Source of the DNA: Heterobasidion occidentale | Taxonomy: Eukaryota > Basidiomycota > Agaricomycetes > Russulales > Bondarzewiaceae | Direction: 5' to 3' | Assembly: GCA_039111635.1 (NCBI GenBank) | Contig: JBCAQO010000014.1 | Coordinates: 2,833,897 to 2,897,896 of the forward strand | Length of the DNA: 64,000 bases | Part shown: in pieces, positions 45,093-56,599 of the stretch | Layout: every line of letters starts with the position of its first letter | How positions within the stretch are numbered: the stretch's first letter is position 1 | Notes under the pieces: model-generated | Told to the model about the DNA's origin: nothing | Seen by the model: the letters and a program-made list of their open reading frames with translations, nothing else | Database searches by the model: none | Program-made: the position numbers and the translations under genes

Positions 45093-45629
45093 GCAAGGTC
45101 GAAAGTCGGCACTTGCAATGTTTCTTAAATAGGTCTCAACATGAATTCATGTGGCCCATAACGATCACTTGTAAACAGGTTTTACGTTGGCGTCCCAATT
45201 TTGGTCAAACATGAGGAGCGTGCCAACTTAACTTGTGCGCGTAGCACAGACACTTGCCTCCTGCCCTCACGTGGAGAATACGAACACCCCCTTCTCTCCT
45301 CTCCTTTTGAGTTGAAACGACTGATTGTCTGGTCAGCCCCAGGCTCGGCGGGTGCACACGACACCGACAGGGACGACATCGATTGGGTGGAACACCGTAA
45401 TCGTGAGCGCGCGCTCGTCTCTTGAGTTCCCCGCCGCGACCAACTACGCCGTCGCCGTCGCCGCAGCCAGATCCGCATCCGCCCAGATCTGCCCCTCCTT
45501 CATCTGCCTTCCCTCCGAGCCCTCGTACGCGTTGCAACGCATTGCTAAATCCGATATAAAGACGATCAAGCGTTTTCAGTTGGTGTGTACACCCTTTGTA
45601 ATCACCCACCACTTGCTCTCGTTTGCAGG
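45093..45629. other. Intergenic / 5' leader of the FunK1 gene
   Basis: Open + frames around 45400-45590 (SLEFPAATNYAVAVAAARSA) may be an upstream exon joined by an intron ending TTTGCAG at 45628, but the ATG at 45630 is sufficient. No repeat seen. Confidence 0.4.
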
Positions 45630-48600
45630 ATGCCGCCACCCGCTGATGGGCCCATATACTCACAGAACGATCGCATTCAACGAGCACGAGCTGATACTGA
45701 GATTAAATCCTCTCTTGCAGTGACATCCGCCTTACATCAAACCCTAGGCCCTGATCTTAAGAACATGGCCAAAGACGATGTCCAAGACAACTTCTGGACT
45801 ATCGAGACCGACACCTTTCTGGACCAGGTCCTTGGCTGGAAGACCGCTGACAACGACGTCCACAACGTCCTCCACACGCTGATCTCGTCTTCAGCCCAGT
45901 GGCTTTCCCTACCGACGGACCCGAAGCTAGAAAAGGAGCTCTACTCTTCGTTTGCGGATACCGCCAACGCAATCGTCGCTGCCTGCAGCGCCACTAATCC
46001 CAGAGTTGAACTCGCACTTGGCATCTCCTGGCAAGCGAGTCCCAATAAAAGCCCGAAGTCTCCCGACCGGTGGTCGCCGCAGATTCGCCCTGACTTGCTG
46101 GCCGTTATCGGACTAAAGGACGCCCTAGATGAGTTCAAGAGACTCGACACACAAATTCAAGATCTCGAGCGTCAACTGGGCTCTGGGCCGGAGGGAGAAC
46201 CTGAAAAGGAGAAATTGAAGCTTCAGGTGTGTCCGTTATTCGATTTAAATACAGTTAATTCGGTCTCATCGCTTTGTCTCAGCGAAAGGAGGTGCTGAAG
46301 AAATGCGAGTTATGGTGGTTGCGTGTTCACGTTCCCGTTGAGATGAAGCCGAAGGACAGCGAGGAGGAGATGTTGGAAGGGATACTCCAGCTCTGCAGCT
46401 ACATGCGGATGGTGCTCGCCGAGCAACTGGACCGGCGCTTTGCTATAGGACTTCTGTTGTGCAAGTCGAAGCTCACAGTATGGATGTGCGACCGCTCTGG
46501 TTTGGTTGGAACACGCACCGCGATCGATATCCACGCCGTACGTTTGTGTTCTTATTTGTTCTTACCCGCTCTAACGGGACATCTATTCATTTTTCCTTTT
46601 TGCACAGGAGCCTAAGAAGTTCATCAAGGTCATCATATCTCTGTCTCGTCTCAATCCCTCTAGGCTCGGTTGGGACACGACGATGTGTATCTATCGCATG
46701 GAGACGTCTACATATCACTTCTCCACAGACAAGGACGTGACCGTCGACTACTATGGTGCGAGCCCGCATGAGACGACTTGGGCTATACAAGTTCAGAGAT
46801 CCGACGGAAACGAGGGCGAAGACAGGTACTTGACGGTCAAAGCTCTCAGTACCGTGCGAGCGCAGGTGATGGAAGGTCGAGCGACGATTGTGTGGCTTGT
46901 TGTGAACGAGAGAACCATGGAGGTGAGGTCTCTCGGAGTACATATAATTGACTGATCATATGTACTGACCTGACATACTAGCGTTTTGTGCTCAAACAGT
47001 CGTGGCGTCCGGAGATGTCGCAGACCGAAGCAATGTTCCATAAATCCCTGTCCAAGCCGCCCTCTTTTCACATCTGCGATATCGTCAACTCGGTCGACAT
47101 CAGAGTCATGGATGACGAGCAGGGAGGCATGGTGGTCGACGACACGGTCAATCACATTCGTCGCGGCATGGAGGTCCGAGCCTCTTCACTCAAGAGAAAT
47201 AAGTTGCCTAAAGATCCCGGAGCGTCCGAATCATGCTCAACCAAGCGCAAGAAGCCGGGGCTCGATGAGTCCCAGCCCCATGAAAGCTTTCTTCACGTTA
47301 CATCGACTTCTTCCGAGGTCTTGGAATTCTCTGTCATTGCTGACGGACGATCGGCGACAAATCGCGTCTTGACGCGCACTTTGATGCGGACGTACGGGTG
47401 GCACATCAAGTTCTTCAAAGACGTTCCCGAGCTTGTCAATACCCTAATCGATGCTGTGAAAGGTGAGCATCCTTTCAAGCTGTCCGAATCTTATGAGCAT
47501 TCTGCTGACACCGTATTGACCGCATTTCTCCAGGACACCGCGATTACTGGTTTAGTCTTATGCTTCATCGAGACGTCAGCACCGGCAACGTGCTTATCTG
47601 TCCCAGGTCTGATGTCGATATCGAAGATACTTGTGGTAAACTCATCGACCTTGATTATTCGAAAAAGTCGGACACGCGCGTAGAATACCCAGCACCAGGG
47701 CCTCCCAAGCAACACATAGCTATATTCCTTCGACTCGAGAAGCAGGTGTCCGTAACCGACGAGGCCATCGGCATCCTCGTCGCTCGTTACCCATATGGAT
47801 TCTTGCGATATATAGACGTAGCTCTCAGCATGAATCCGGACCTCAGAACCGCTAACAAAGAGGTGATTGATGTTGTTTATTCGATCACACTCCAGAAACT
47901 GACCCTATGACTTAGCTGACAACAGAAGATCTCTTTTTGGATTCACCCTCGGTGAGCGTTCGTGCTGAAATCCGACTGGTGTCTCTACTAACTGCTGTCC
48001 ATCAGGGTTGCCCTCCAGCTTGGAATAAGCATCGTGCTCATACAAGGCATAGGACGGCGAGCAAACACCTTCGTCTATCTATCGACGTTCGTCTGACGCC
48101 AGATATTGTGCTCCAGGGCACCAGGGCTTTCATGAGCGCCGAGATTTTGCATTTTTTGAATGTGTATTACGAAGGTACTGCGGCGCTGAGGTCGGGGGGC
48201 CCGATTGTCCACAGCGCCATTCACGATCTTGAGTCATTCTTCTGGGTCCTTCTTTATCTCTGCCTCACGCGTGATGGTCCTGGCGGAGAACGTCGAAATG
48301 AGCTCTCCATCAACGAACCTTTGACCGAAGAGACCAAGCGGATATATGCCGCTGTTTACTGTCTATTTGACTCCTCGAATGATAACACTCTAGTGATCAA
48401 CAAACGGCTGCTCTTCGAGAACCCTAACGATCTCGACAACATCATCCTGACGTGCATACACCCGTACTTTGAATCTTTGAAGCCTCTTATCTCCAGATGG
48501 TGGAAGATCCTTCGCTTTGGATACTTCACCTACAACGACCATGTGGCAGGAAGCCTACATGACCGCATCCTCACATGCCTCAAGGAGGAGCTCGGGAAGA

Positions 48601-48980
48601 TACAGTCGAATCCTAACTTGCATTCAAATCTGGACCCTGACGAGGTTGCGCGCATGGAGGACAGGACAAATAAGGAGATTCAGCGAAGGAAGGACGACCT
48701 CGAATTCATTCAACTCCGGGTTCGCCAACTTGACAAGAGCTTAAAGAGACAACCGCCGCATGCGGGGCAGCAGAGACTGCCTGCGACTCCCCCAAAGGAT
48801 AGCCGAGGGCACCGACGGGGCTTGGACCAAGCACCGGTCTGGGATTTGACGTCTCCGAATGGGAGGTCACAACGTCTAGAGACGTACACCAGTACTGTGC
48901 CCGACTCTCCACCCACTCCTTCGCCTGAGTTGAAGAGGGTGCGAATGGGCGACACTAGCGCTCCATCATCAGGTTCGTGA
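45630..48980 (+). CDS. FunK1-type fungal protein kinase
   Basis: Member of the basidiomycete-expanded FunK1 family. The N-terminal FunK1 region has DNFWTIETDTFLDQVLGWKT, ELALGISWQASPNKSP and FAIGLLLCKSKLTVWMCDRS, then PSRLGWDTTMCIYRM, RFVLKQSWRPEMSQTEAMFH (the lysine region) and SVIADGRSATNRVLTRTLMR. The kinase core has LHRDVSTGNVLICP (catalytic HRD, 47566 on), KLIDLDYSKK (D-L-D where other kinases have D-F-G, usual for this family) and GTRAFMSAEILHFL, then HDLESFFWVLLYLCLTRDGP. The C-terminal tail is charged and Pro/Ser-rich (LKRQPPHAGQQRLPATPP) and ends at 48980. Start at 45630 directly after a possible acceptor. About eight introns. Substrates unknown. It is the last ordinary gene before the subtelomeric repeats. 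Confidence 0.9.
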
Positions 48981-49615
48981 GTATTTACGCCACGGCTGGC
49001 ACAAAAGTCCTCAAAAAGTCAGGAAACCAAAGAAGATCTTCTGGTTTGTTCCACCTTTCTTAATTCTGGTCTGTTTCTCTTGTTCTCCTTTTGTTTTCCG
49101 TTACAAACTTTGTTATTTCATGTCATGTGACTGCTCTGGCGCAACTTGGCGCAACTCGTGCTTATGGTGTGCTCACGATCGCAGATGCTCGCGACGGTAT
49201 TATACATACTAAATATGCAGTAGCATCCATCAGCAAAACCGGATGCCTCCGAACAGAGCTAGATAGACAATTTAGAGCCCCAGATGCCTCCAGCAGGTCC
49301 CGAATGTACAGACAGGAACTTCAGAGCAAAGGCTAGTCCGAGCTGTCCAGATCCTGTATAGACATGCTTCTGAGCCGAACTCAAAACAAATAAGTGCAGA
49401 CACATCTGAACAGACATCTGAATAGCTCTGGCTACGTAGCATGTGACACAATGATAGATTGCAAAACCTGCGCAAATCTGCTCCACGCAAATGGGGCGGC
49501 TTCAAATCATCAACCAAACAAATACCTAGTCTTGTGAGTATGTTTTCATCCTACTCTTTTATGCTCCCTCTTCCACACACTCGACTTTGCGAACGGACGA
49601 TGGGCCTCTGTTGAG
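48981..49615. other. Intergenic, 635 bp, gene/repeat boundary
   Basis: 3' flank of the kinase gene. Small reverse-strand frames at 49259-49517 are not recognisable. The dispersed repeat starts at the right edge. Confidence 0.4.
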
Positions 49616-50510
49616 GCCCTAGGAGTATTACTGACTGATTTGAGTCCACCAATATCCGAAACTACTGTGTTGCCAATCTAATGCAGCTATAAATACAAAA
49701 AAATAAGTCGTGTGATCTTCATACCCAAGTGCAACCTTAAGGCCCAGAATCAGCCATATCAAATCAGGGGTACAATAGATATGCATTTAAACAGTCTACC
49801 CCCAAAACCAGATTGTGCGAAGCACAGTCTGGGTTTTGGGCAATGAAATCTGTGTTGCACACAATTATGTCTGATTCAAGAGATTTGAAAGGTGTTCAGG
49901 ATGGTATCCTGAATTCTTCACTACTAGACATGTACCACTGGGTCTGTTAAGGGCAAAGTAAAGAAGCGAAGAATAAACTTAAAAAAGCAGGCATCCAGTA
50001 CTCAATTTATATTGTTTTATAATCATAAAACAGAGCGAATGTGAAAACATACCATAGCTTTCGATTGATACCTTAATCGTATTATTTGAATCAGGGGATC
50101 CAAAGATATGGAATTGTTTGTGATCTTGAGGTTATTCTGCAACCCGGAGACACAGTTTAGTCAGCATCGGGAGAGCCGGCACACAGTCGGGAGATCGCGG
50201 GAACGTTGTCATCACACTGTTGTCACACCATGCACAGTCTCTCTGTTGCGCCACACAGTCCGGCCGAGATCGCACACAGTCCGGATTTTGGCGCTGTTTC
50301 TGCGCCACACAGTCCGGGTTCTCGGTGACAGTCCGGGATTTGGCCCTAAGCTCGCGCCACACAGTCCGGCCGTGCCGCACACAGTCCATCGATTGTCGCG
50401 CCACACAGTCCGACTGTGTCGGCACATAGTGCCCTCTAACGTCTCGTGATAAAACACGCCGCCACGTCGCGTCCAGCAAGTGTCCAGCATCCCCGCACCT
50501 TTGAACATTG
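49616..50510 (+). mobile_element. Dispersed repeat, copy 3
   Basis: Begins CCCTAGGAGTATTACTGAC. Nearly collinear with copy 1, including the hairpin near 49805-49835 (CCAGATTGTG, CGAAG, CACAGTCTGG). The CACACAGTC-rich part runs 50150-50430, and the tail 'taacgtctcgtgat' is shared with copy 2, which suggests the full element is about 850-900 bp. Same orientation as the other copies. Confidence 0.78.
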
Positions 50511-50559
50511 AGCGCAACACGCATCCTCAGTTGAGCTCTCCTCGTAGCAACATTGGTCT

Positions 50560-50805
50560 CTCAGGCTAGGTCAGGTTATAAGAGGTGGTAGGCGGGTGGT
50601 AGGTGAGGCGAAAAAAATCCAAGATGTTGGATAGGTGAGGAGCCAGGTGAGAGGCCAGGTGAGGAGCCAGGTGAGAGGCTAGGTGAGAGGCCAGGTGAGG
50701 AGGCAGGTGAGAGGCTAGGTGAGGAGGCAGGCAAGAGGCTAGGTGAGAGGCCAGGTGAGGAGGCAGGCGAGGAGTCAGGTGAGAGAGTAGGTGAGAGAGT
50801 GCAGC
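50560..50805. repeat. AGGTGAG-type minisatellite, copy 2
   Basis: Starts AGGCTAGGTCAGGTTATAAG, then many units of AGGTGAGAGGCC, AGGTGAGGAGCC and AGGTGAGAGGCT. Follows dispersed repeat copy 3 as minisatellite copy 1 follows repeat copy 1. Confidence 0.85.
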
Positions 50806-50807
50806 CG

Positions 50808-53110
50808 TTGTTGGTGACATGAGGACGTCCGTGACGATTAGCAGTCGTCTGAGACGAGACGCGACGTCTCAGATGTCAGGCAGACGTCGCAGACGGCCTG
50901 CCTGCATCCTAGACGAGACGCGACGTCTGAGACGTCGTTTCAGCCGTTGCAGACGCCTTGTGTTCACCCCAGACGAGGGGGGGACGTCCCAGACGTCGGG
51001 CAGTCGTCACAGACGTACAGGGTACGTCTGCGACGTTGTGCAGTCGTCACAGACGACCTGTGTGCACCACAGACATAGGGGGGACGTCTGAGACGTCGCG
51101 CAGTCGTCACAGACGTACAGCGTACGTCTGCGACGTTGTGCAGTCGTCACAGACGACCTGTGTGCACCACAGACAAAGGGGGGACGTCTGAGACGTCGCG
51201 CAGTCGTCACAGACGTACAGCGTACGTCTGCGACGTTGTGCAGTCGTCACAGACGACCTGTGTGCACCACAGACAAAGGGGGCTCGTCTGCGACGTCGCG
51301 CAGTCGTCACAGACGACCTGTGTGCACCACAGACACAGGGGGCTCGTCTGAGACGTTGTGCAGTCGTCACAGACGACCTGTGTGCACCACAGACAAGGGG
51401 GGCTCGTCTGCGACGTTGTGCAGTCGTCACAGACGACCTGTGTGCACCACAGACAAAGGGGGCTCGTCTGCGACGTCGCGCAGTCGTCACAGACGTACAG
51501 GGTACGTCTGCGACGTTGTGCAGTCGTCACAGACGACCTTTGTGCACCACAGACGACCTGTGTGCACCACAGACACAGGGGGCTCGTCTGAGACGTTGTG
51601 CAGTCGTCACAGACGACCTGTGTGCACCACAGACAAGGTGGGCTCGTCTGCGACGTTGTGCAGTCGTCACAGACGACCTGTGTGCACCACAGACGACCTG
51701 TGTGCACCACAGACAAAGGGGGGACGTCTGAGACGTCGCGCAGTCGTCACAGACGTACAGGGTACGTCTGGGACGTCGTGCAGTCTTCACAGACGTACAG
51801 GGTACGTCTGAGACGTCGTGCACTCGTCATAGACGGCCTGTGTGCACCACAGACAAAGGGGGGACGTCTGAACCGTCGCGCAGTCGTCACAGACGTACAG
51901 GGTGCGTCCGGAACGTTGTGCAGTCGTCATGGACGGCCTGTGTGCACTACAGACAAAGGGGGACGTCTGCAACGTCGTGCAGTCGTCACAGACGAAGGGG
52001 GGACGGCTGCGACGTTGCGCAGTCGTCATTGACGACCTGTGTGCACCACAGACAAAGGGGGACGTCTGGGACGTCGTGCAGCCGTCACTTAGGTCGGGCA
52101 GCGGTCGCAGACGGCCTGCGTGCATCCCACACAAGAGACGACGTCTGAGACGTCGTGCAGCCGTTGCTGGTGACATGAGGACGTCCCTGACGATTAGCAG
52201 TCGTCTGAGACGAGACGTGACGTCTCAGACGTCAGGCAGTTGTCGCAGACGGCCTGCCTGCATCCTAGACGAGACGCGACGTCTCAGACATCGTGCAGCC
52301 GTCGCAGACGGCTTGTGTTCACCCCAGATGAGGGGGGGGACGTCCCAGACGTCGGGCAGCGGTCGCAGATGGCCTGCGTGCATCCCAGACGAGATGCGAC
52401 GTCTGAGACGTAGTGCAGCCGTTGCTGGTGACATGAGGAGATCCCTGACAACTAGCAGTCGTCTGAGACAAGACGCGACGTCTCAGACGTCAGGCAGTCG
52501 TCACAGATGGCCTGCCTGCATCCTGGACGAGACGCGACGTCTCAGACGTCGTGAAGCCATCGCAGACGGCTTGTGTGCACCCCAGACGAGGGGGGGACGT
52601 CCCAGACGTCGGGCAGCGGTCGCAGACAGCCTGCGTGCATCCCAGAAGAGACACGGCGTCTGAGACGTTGTGCAGCCGTTGCTGTTGAGTTGAGGACGTC
52701 CCAGACGAACAGCAGTCGTCTCAGACAAGACGCGACGTCTCAGACGTCGTGCAGTTGTCGCAGACGCCTTGTTGTCACCCCAGACAAGGGGGGGACGTCC
52801 CAGACGTCGGGCAGCGGTCGCAGACGGCCTGCGTGCATCCCAGATGAGAAACGACGTCTGAGACGTCGTGCAGCCGTTGCTGGTGACACGAGGACGTCCC
52901 TGACGACTAGCAGTCGTCTGAGACGAGACGCGACGTCTCAGACGTCAGGCAGTCGTCGCAGACGGCCTGCCTGCATCCCATACGCGACGCAACGTCTGAG
53001 ACGTTGTGCAGCCATTTCTGGTGACATGAGGACATCCCAGACGACTAGCAGTTGTCTGAGACGAGACGCGACGTCTCAGACATCATGCAGCCTTCTAGAC
53101 AACTGCAGGT
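50808..53110. repeat. 2.3-kb GACGTC-rich satellite on a 20-bp grid
   Basis: The first half (51001-51960) is made of 40-bp units (CAGTCGTCACAGACGTACAG + GGTACGTCTGCGACGTTGTG) and 60-bp units (CAGTCGTCACAGACGACCTG + TGTGCACCACAGACAAAGGG + GGGACGTCTGAGACGTCGCG), a few enlarged to 80 bp by a repeated 20-bp block. For 960 bp no length change is off the 20-bp grid. The 40-bp unit holds an 8-bp hairpin (AGACGTAC, 3 nt, GTACGTCT). The second half (52080-53110) is a looser higher-order repeat of roughly 200-260 bp, each unit marked by GTTGCTGGTGACATGAGG. All of it is dense in AGACGTCT-type palindromes and CpG. Long frames are open on both strands only because stop words are absent from the unit. Confidence 0.92.
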
Positions 53111-53120
53111 CCCTCAGACG

Positions 53121-53168
53121 AGGTCAGGTCAGGTCAGGTCAGGTTAGGTTAGGTGAGGTGAGGTGAGA
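53121..53168. repeat. Interstitial 5-bp telomere-like tract
   Basis: (AGGTC)x4, (AGGTT)x2, then AGGTG units in an unbroken 5-bp register. AGGTT is the permuted TTAGG of the terminal array at 63882. It directly ends the GACGTC satellite. Confidence 0.7.
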
Positions 53169-53395
53169 TAGAGTTAGGTCTCAGATAGCATGTAGCTGTC
53201 GGTAGACAACCGTTGCTGTCTCAGACAACACTTAGTCGGCATTGCCGACTACAGATGTCTAAGGCAGCATTCAGCTGTCTTAGACAGTGGCAGGTGTCTG
53301 AGACAACATACAGTCGGCATTGACGACGGCAGGTGTCTCAGATAGCATGCAGCCGTCTTAGGCAACAGCAGGTGTCCCAGACAATAGATACTAGG
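53169..53395. repeat. Diverged satellite flank
   Basis: Repeated words GTCTCAGACAAC, CAGTCGGCATTG, GCAGGTGTCTCAGA and AGCTGTCTTAGACA; a relative of the main satellite with TCAGACA in place of GACGTC. Confidence 0.6.
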
Positions 53396-53469
53396 GGGGA
53401 CTAGGGAAACATACCGGCGACAGAGACCGCACAAGGGATATAGATGACTAGCAGGCAATGTGGGCAAGC

Positions 53470-56400
53470 AATCTAGTTGGATAGACAATACTCGAACAAC
53501 ACAGATGATACAGACAATGTGTGCATGCATTTCGACAGCCATCTTCCCTCAGTGCCCTGGTCGGACTCATCGGAAGATCCGGCATGTCTACAGTGCTATG
53601 CACACATTGTCTGTACCGTCTATGTCATCCGCAAGTAGTATGTGCAGAAAAAGAGGAGCGGGCGGACTTAGCATTGGGGACAGAAAGATCAAGGGCTGAG
53701 AGTGTGGTCGTCGAGAAGCCACGGTCGAGCAATCCGCGCGGTTTGAGCAGGCGAGCTTGGAGCAGGAGAGTAGGAGTGATGTCGACTAGGTCAAGAAGAA
53801 GTGCGAGCGTGTGGTGCATCAACAGCGGCAACGCGCAGGTTCGAGGGTCAAGGGAGTTGAGACAATTCAGCGTGTCGAGTGGTAGTGGCAACAAGTGGGT
53901 CGCGAGGGGAGAGTGGGAGAGCATGTGGCGAGCGGACGTGGATCATGTTGACGAGGGAGTTCAGGTGGAGGAAGGATTGACGGAAAGAGTGGGACAGACC
54001 TTGATAATCCCAACCCCCCACCCTCCCCAACTCATCTCCCCGCTACCAGTTGCTCTCCTCCCTCCTCGTCAATGCGCTCAAGCGTGACCTACATTCGCAA
54101 ATCCGTCCCGGCCCCGTACACGCCCGTCACCCAGTGCGCTCTCACTTGTCTCCTTGACCCCACGCGCACGCGCCGCCTGGATCGCACCTGTCCCTTGCTC
54201 ATGCACGGTTGTCTGCTGCCCGCTGAAAGTTTCCAAGCGTTACGCTTTGCACTATCCCCTGACCTGCTCGTGGAGTTCCAAGACTCTTCCTATGCCGTGT
54301 TCCTGTACATACTCGCGCTGGTGGCTCACGGGCGGTGTCCTCTCCCGCGCTGGATGGCCGCTTGCGTCACGGGTGTGCGAGGCGCAGACTCGGCACGCGC
54401 ACACGCGCGCACAGACACTCTTGCGCCTCGGCGGCGGCGGGGCTGCTTGCAGGCGTCTTTGTCCAAAACATAAGCGGATGCGGAGGACGTGGGGTGGGTG
54501 GGGTGGCGGCAACGGCGGCGGCGACAGTAGATGTGGCGGACGGGGGCAGGGTGAAGGTGAGTGTGTGGGGTTGGAATAGTGCAGGTGTGCTGCTGCACAT
54601 CTCGGCGGTGGGTATTCAAGGAGCGGGTGCATGTGACGAGGGCCGGTGTTGGGGCTAGAGGCGGGAGTGCGGCTTAGGGAAGGGCAGGAGCGACATTCCG
54701 ACGCTCTGCGCCCTGAGTTAGATTGTAGATGGATGGTGTTCGCGATCGGTGATGACGTGAGCGCAGGCGCAAGTGAGAGAGGATGGGGAGCACACGTACA
54801 TAAGGTAGCCCTTGTAGCCAACGACGCTGGCGACGGCGGAGGCGAGGAGGAAGGAGAGGTCATGACACGCCGCCGTCACAGACAACATGACGCAGACGGC
54901 GCAAAAAGACGTGGACTATGTCTGGACAGTGTGGACGACGTGCAGGTGACGTAGTGGGAAGTGGCCAACACACAGACAACACAGACAACACAGACGATGT
55001 GTGCACGCAGTTCGACGGCCGTCTGCCCTCAGTGCCCAGGTCGGACTCATCGGTGCATTGGCATGTCTTTTGTGTACGCGTCGTCTGTGTCATCTGCATC
55101 GTCTGTGAGTGTTGTGTGCAGAGACTATGGGACCGTAGAACTAGAAGGTCATAATGAATTGTCTGAAAAATGTACGGGTAACACGATACAAACAAAGAAC
55201 AAGGGAAAGAAAAAGAATAATAATGAAGGGCGGGCGGGCGTGGCGTCGGGGGATGGAACATCGAGAATTGAGGGTGTGGTCGTCAGGACGTCACGGTCGA
55301 GCGAGTCGAGCGAATCGAGAGGGAGAGCGGGCGTGTGTTGCATCGACGGCGGGAACGCGCAGGGTCGGGGGTCGAGGGAGTTGAGAGGGTCGGACGGGTC
55401 GGGTGGGGGTGGTGTCCAGTGGGTCGAGAGGGGAGATCCGGAGAGCGAGGGTGATGGCGCACGGACGTAGGTCACATCGACGGTGAGAACATGCAGGGAC
55501 CATGGAGTCGAGGGGCTTCAAACGGGCGTGACCTTAAGCGAGGGATCGGGGACGATCGAGGGGTCGAGGGAGTCGAGGGAACAAGGGTCGAGGGAGGGGT
55601 AGCGGAAAGTACGTTGGCGGAAGGTACGTACCTTTGCAACACTTAGTCGCATCCTTCCTAGCTCACTCCCCGCCGGCAGCTGCTCCTCGCCTCCTCGTCG
55701 ACGCGTTCAAGCGCGTGCGGCATGATATTTGAAATGTTTTGCGCGCGGGCGCAGAGCGCAAGTGTGGCGGGGACGGGGGCGCGCGAAGGAACGGCACCGA
55801 GGGCGGGATCGGTCGAAGGGTTCATGGAGGCCGAGTGAACGTGTCTGCGGGGCCGAGGGGACGAGCGCGATGTCGAGGGGACGCGCACGGGTGGGCGTGA
55901 GCTACGGGCGAAGACGAGCGCACGCGCACACCCACGCAAAGGCGGGTGCGTGGTGCCGGTGGGACGCGCACGGGCGGGTGTGGGCTACAGGCAAGGGCGC
56001 GCGTGCGTGTAGATCCAGCCAAAGGCGGGTGCGTGGCGCCGGTGGGACGCGCGTGAGTTCGAGCGCGGTTTGACGGGAGAGCGGGCGTAGCGTTGAGCAG
56101 GCCAAACGGGTCGAACGGGTGAGTGGGAGAGTGTGCGAGGTGGAGAGCGGGCGTGGCGTCGAGCAGGTAGAGCGAGCGCTGTCTCGAGAGCGGGAGAAAG
56201 TGTGAAGGGGGTTGAGGGTCGAGGGGATGGATACGGACCTTTGTAATAGCCTCCCTCTTCGCACCTCCTCTTCTCATGAACGACTGCTCCTGACCCTCCC
56301 CACCAACGCGCTGAAGCACTGGCAGCGTGACGATTGCGAGACTCTGTGCGCGGGCGCGAAGCACAGGTGCGGCAGCGGCAGGGCGCGTGAGGGAACGGTC

Positions 56401-56590
56401 GAAGGATTTGTTGTGGCCGAGTGGACGCGTACGCATGGAGTCGAGTGGATGAGAGGACGAAGGCGAAGGAAGTTGTTGGCGGGCGTGCATAGTGTCGAGG
56501 CGAGGGCGAGGGGACGAAGGTTAAGGGTTGCGCGCGGACAGAGTTGAGTTAGAGACGGGTGCGAAGGACTCAACTTCGCGTCGCGCGCAC
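53470..56590. repeat. Tandemly duplicated low-complexity blocks
   Basis: A block at about 53470-54100 recurs at about 54955-55720 and in part at 56230-56330. Shared words: 'agtgccc(a/t)ggtcggactcatcgg' at 53560 and 55030, 'gtgtggtcgtc' at 53700 and 55275, CGTGTGGTGCATC / CGTGTGTTGCATC, and a CT-rich segment with TCAAGCG. Between are purine-rich GTCGAGGG tracts. Several frames are open (for example 54072-54473, FQALRFALSPDLLVEFQDSS), but none repeats faithfully between copies, so no gene is called. Confidence 0.6.
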
Positions 56591-56599
56591 GCAACCACT

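Noticed and set aside
50108..50524. Frames of about 100-130 codons inside the dispersed repeat
   Set aside because: They are made of the CACACAGTC words read as HTVR/TQSG-type text; frames differ between copies.
51001..52080. CRISPR-like array (regular CAGTCGTCAC repeats)
   Set aside because: The intervening parts are themselves repeated, not unique spacers, and the genome is eukaryotic; this is a satellite.
51207..52663. Long open frames on both strands (up to 253 codons)
   Set aside because: They exist because the repeat unit lacks stop words in several frames; units of 40 and 80 bp do not keep one frame, and proteins are repeats of SSQTT-CVHHRQ-type text.
54072..54473. 133-codon frame with a hydrophobic segment (DSSYAVFLYILALVAHG)
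   Set aside because: Sits in a duplicated low-complexity block and the matching copy does not keep the frame; kept only as a note.
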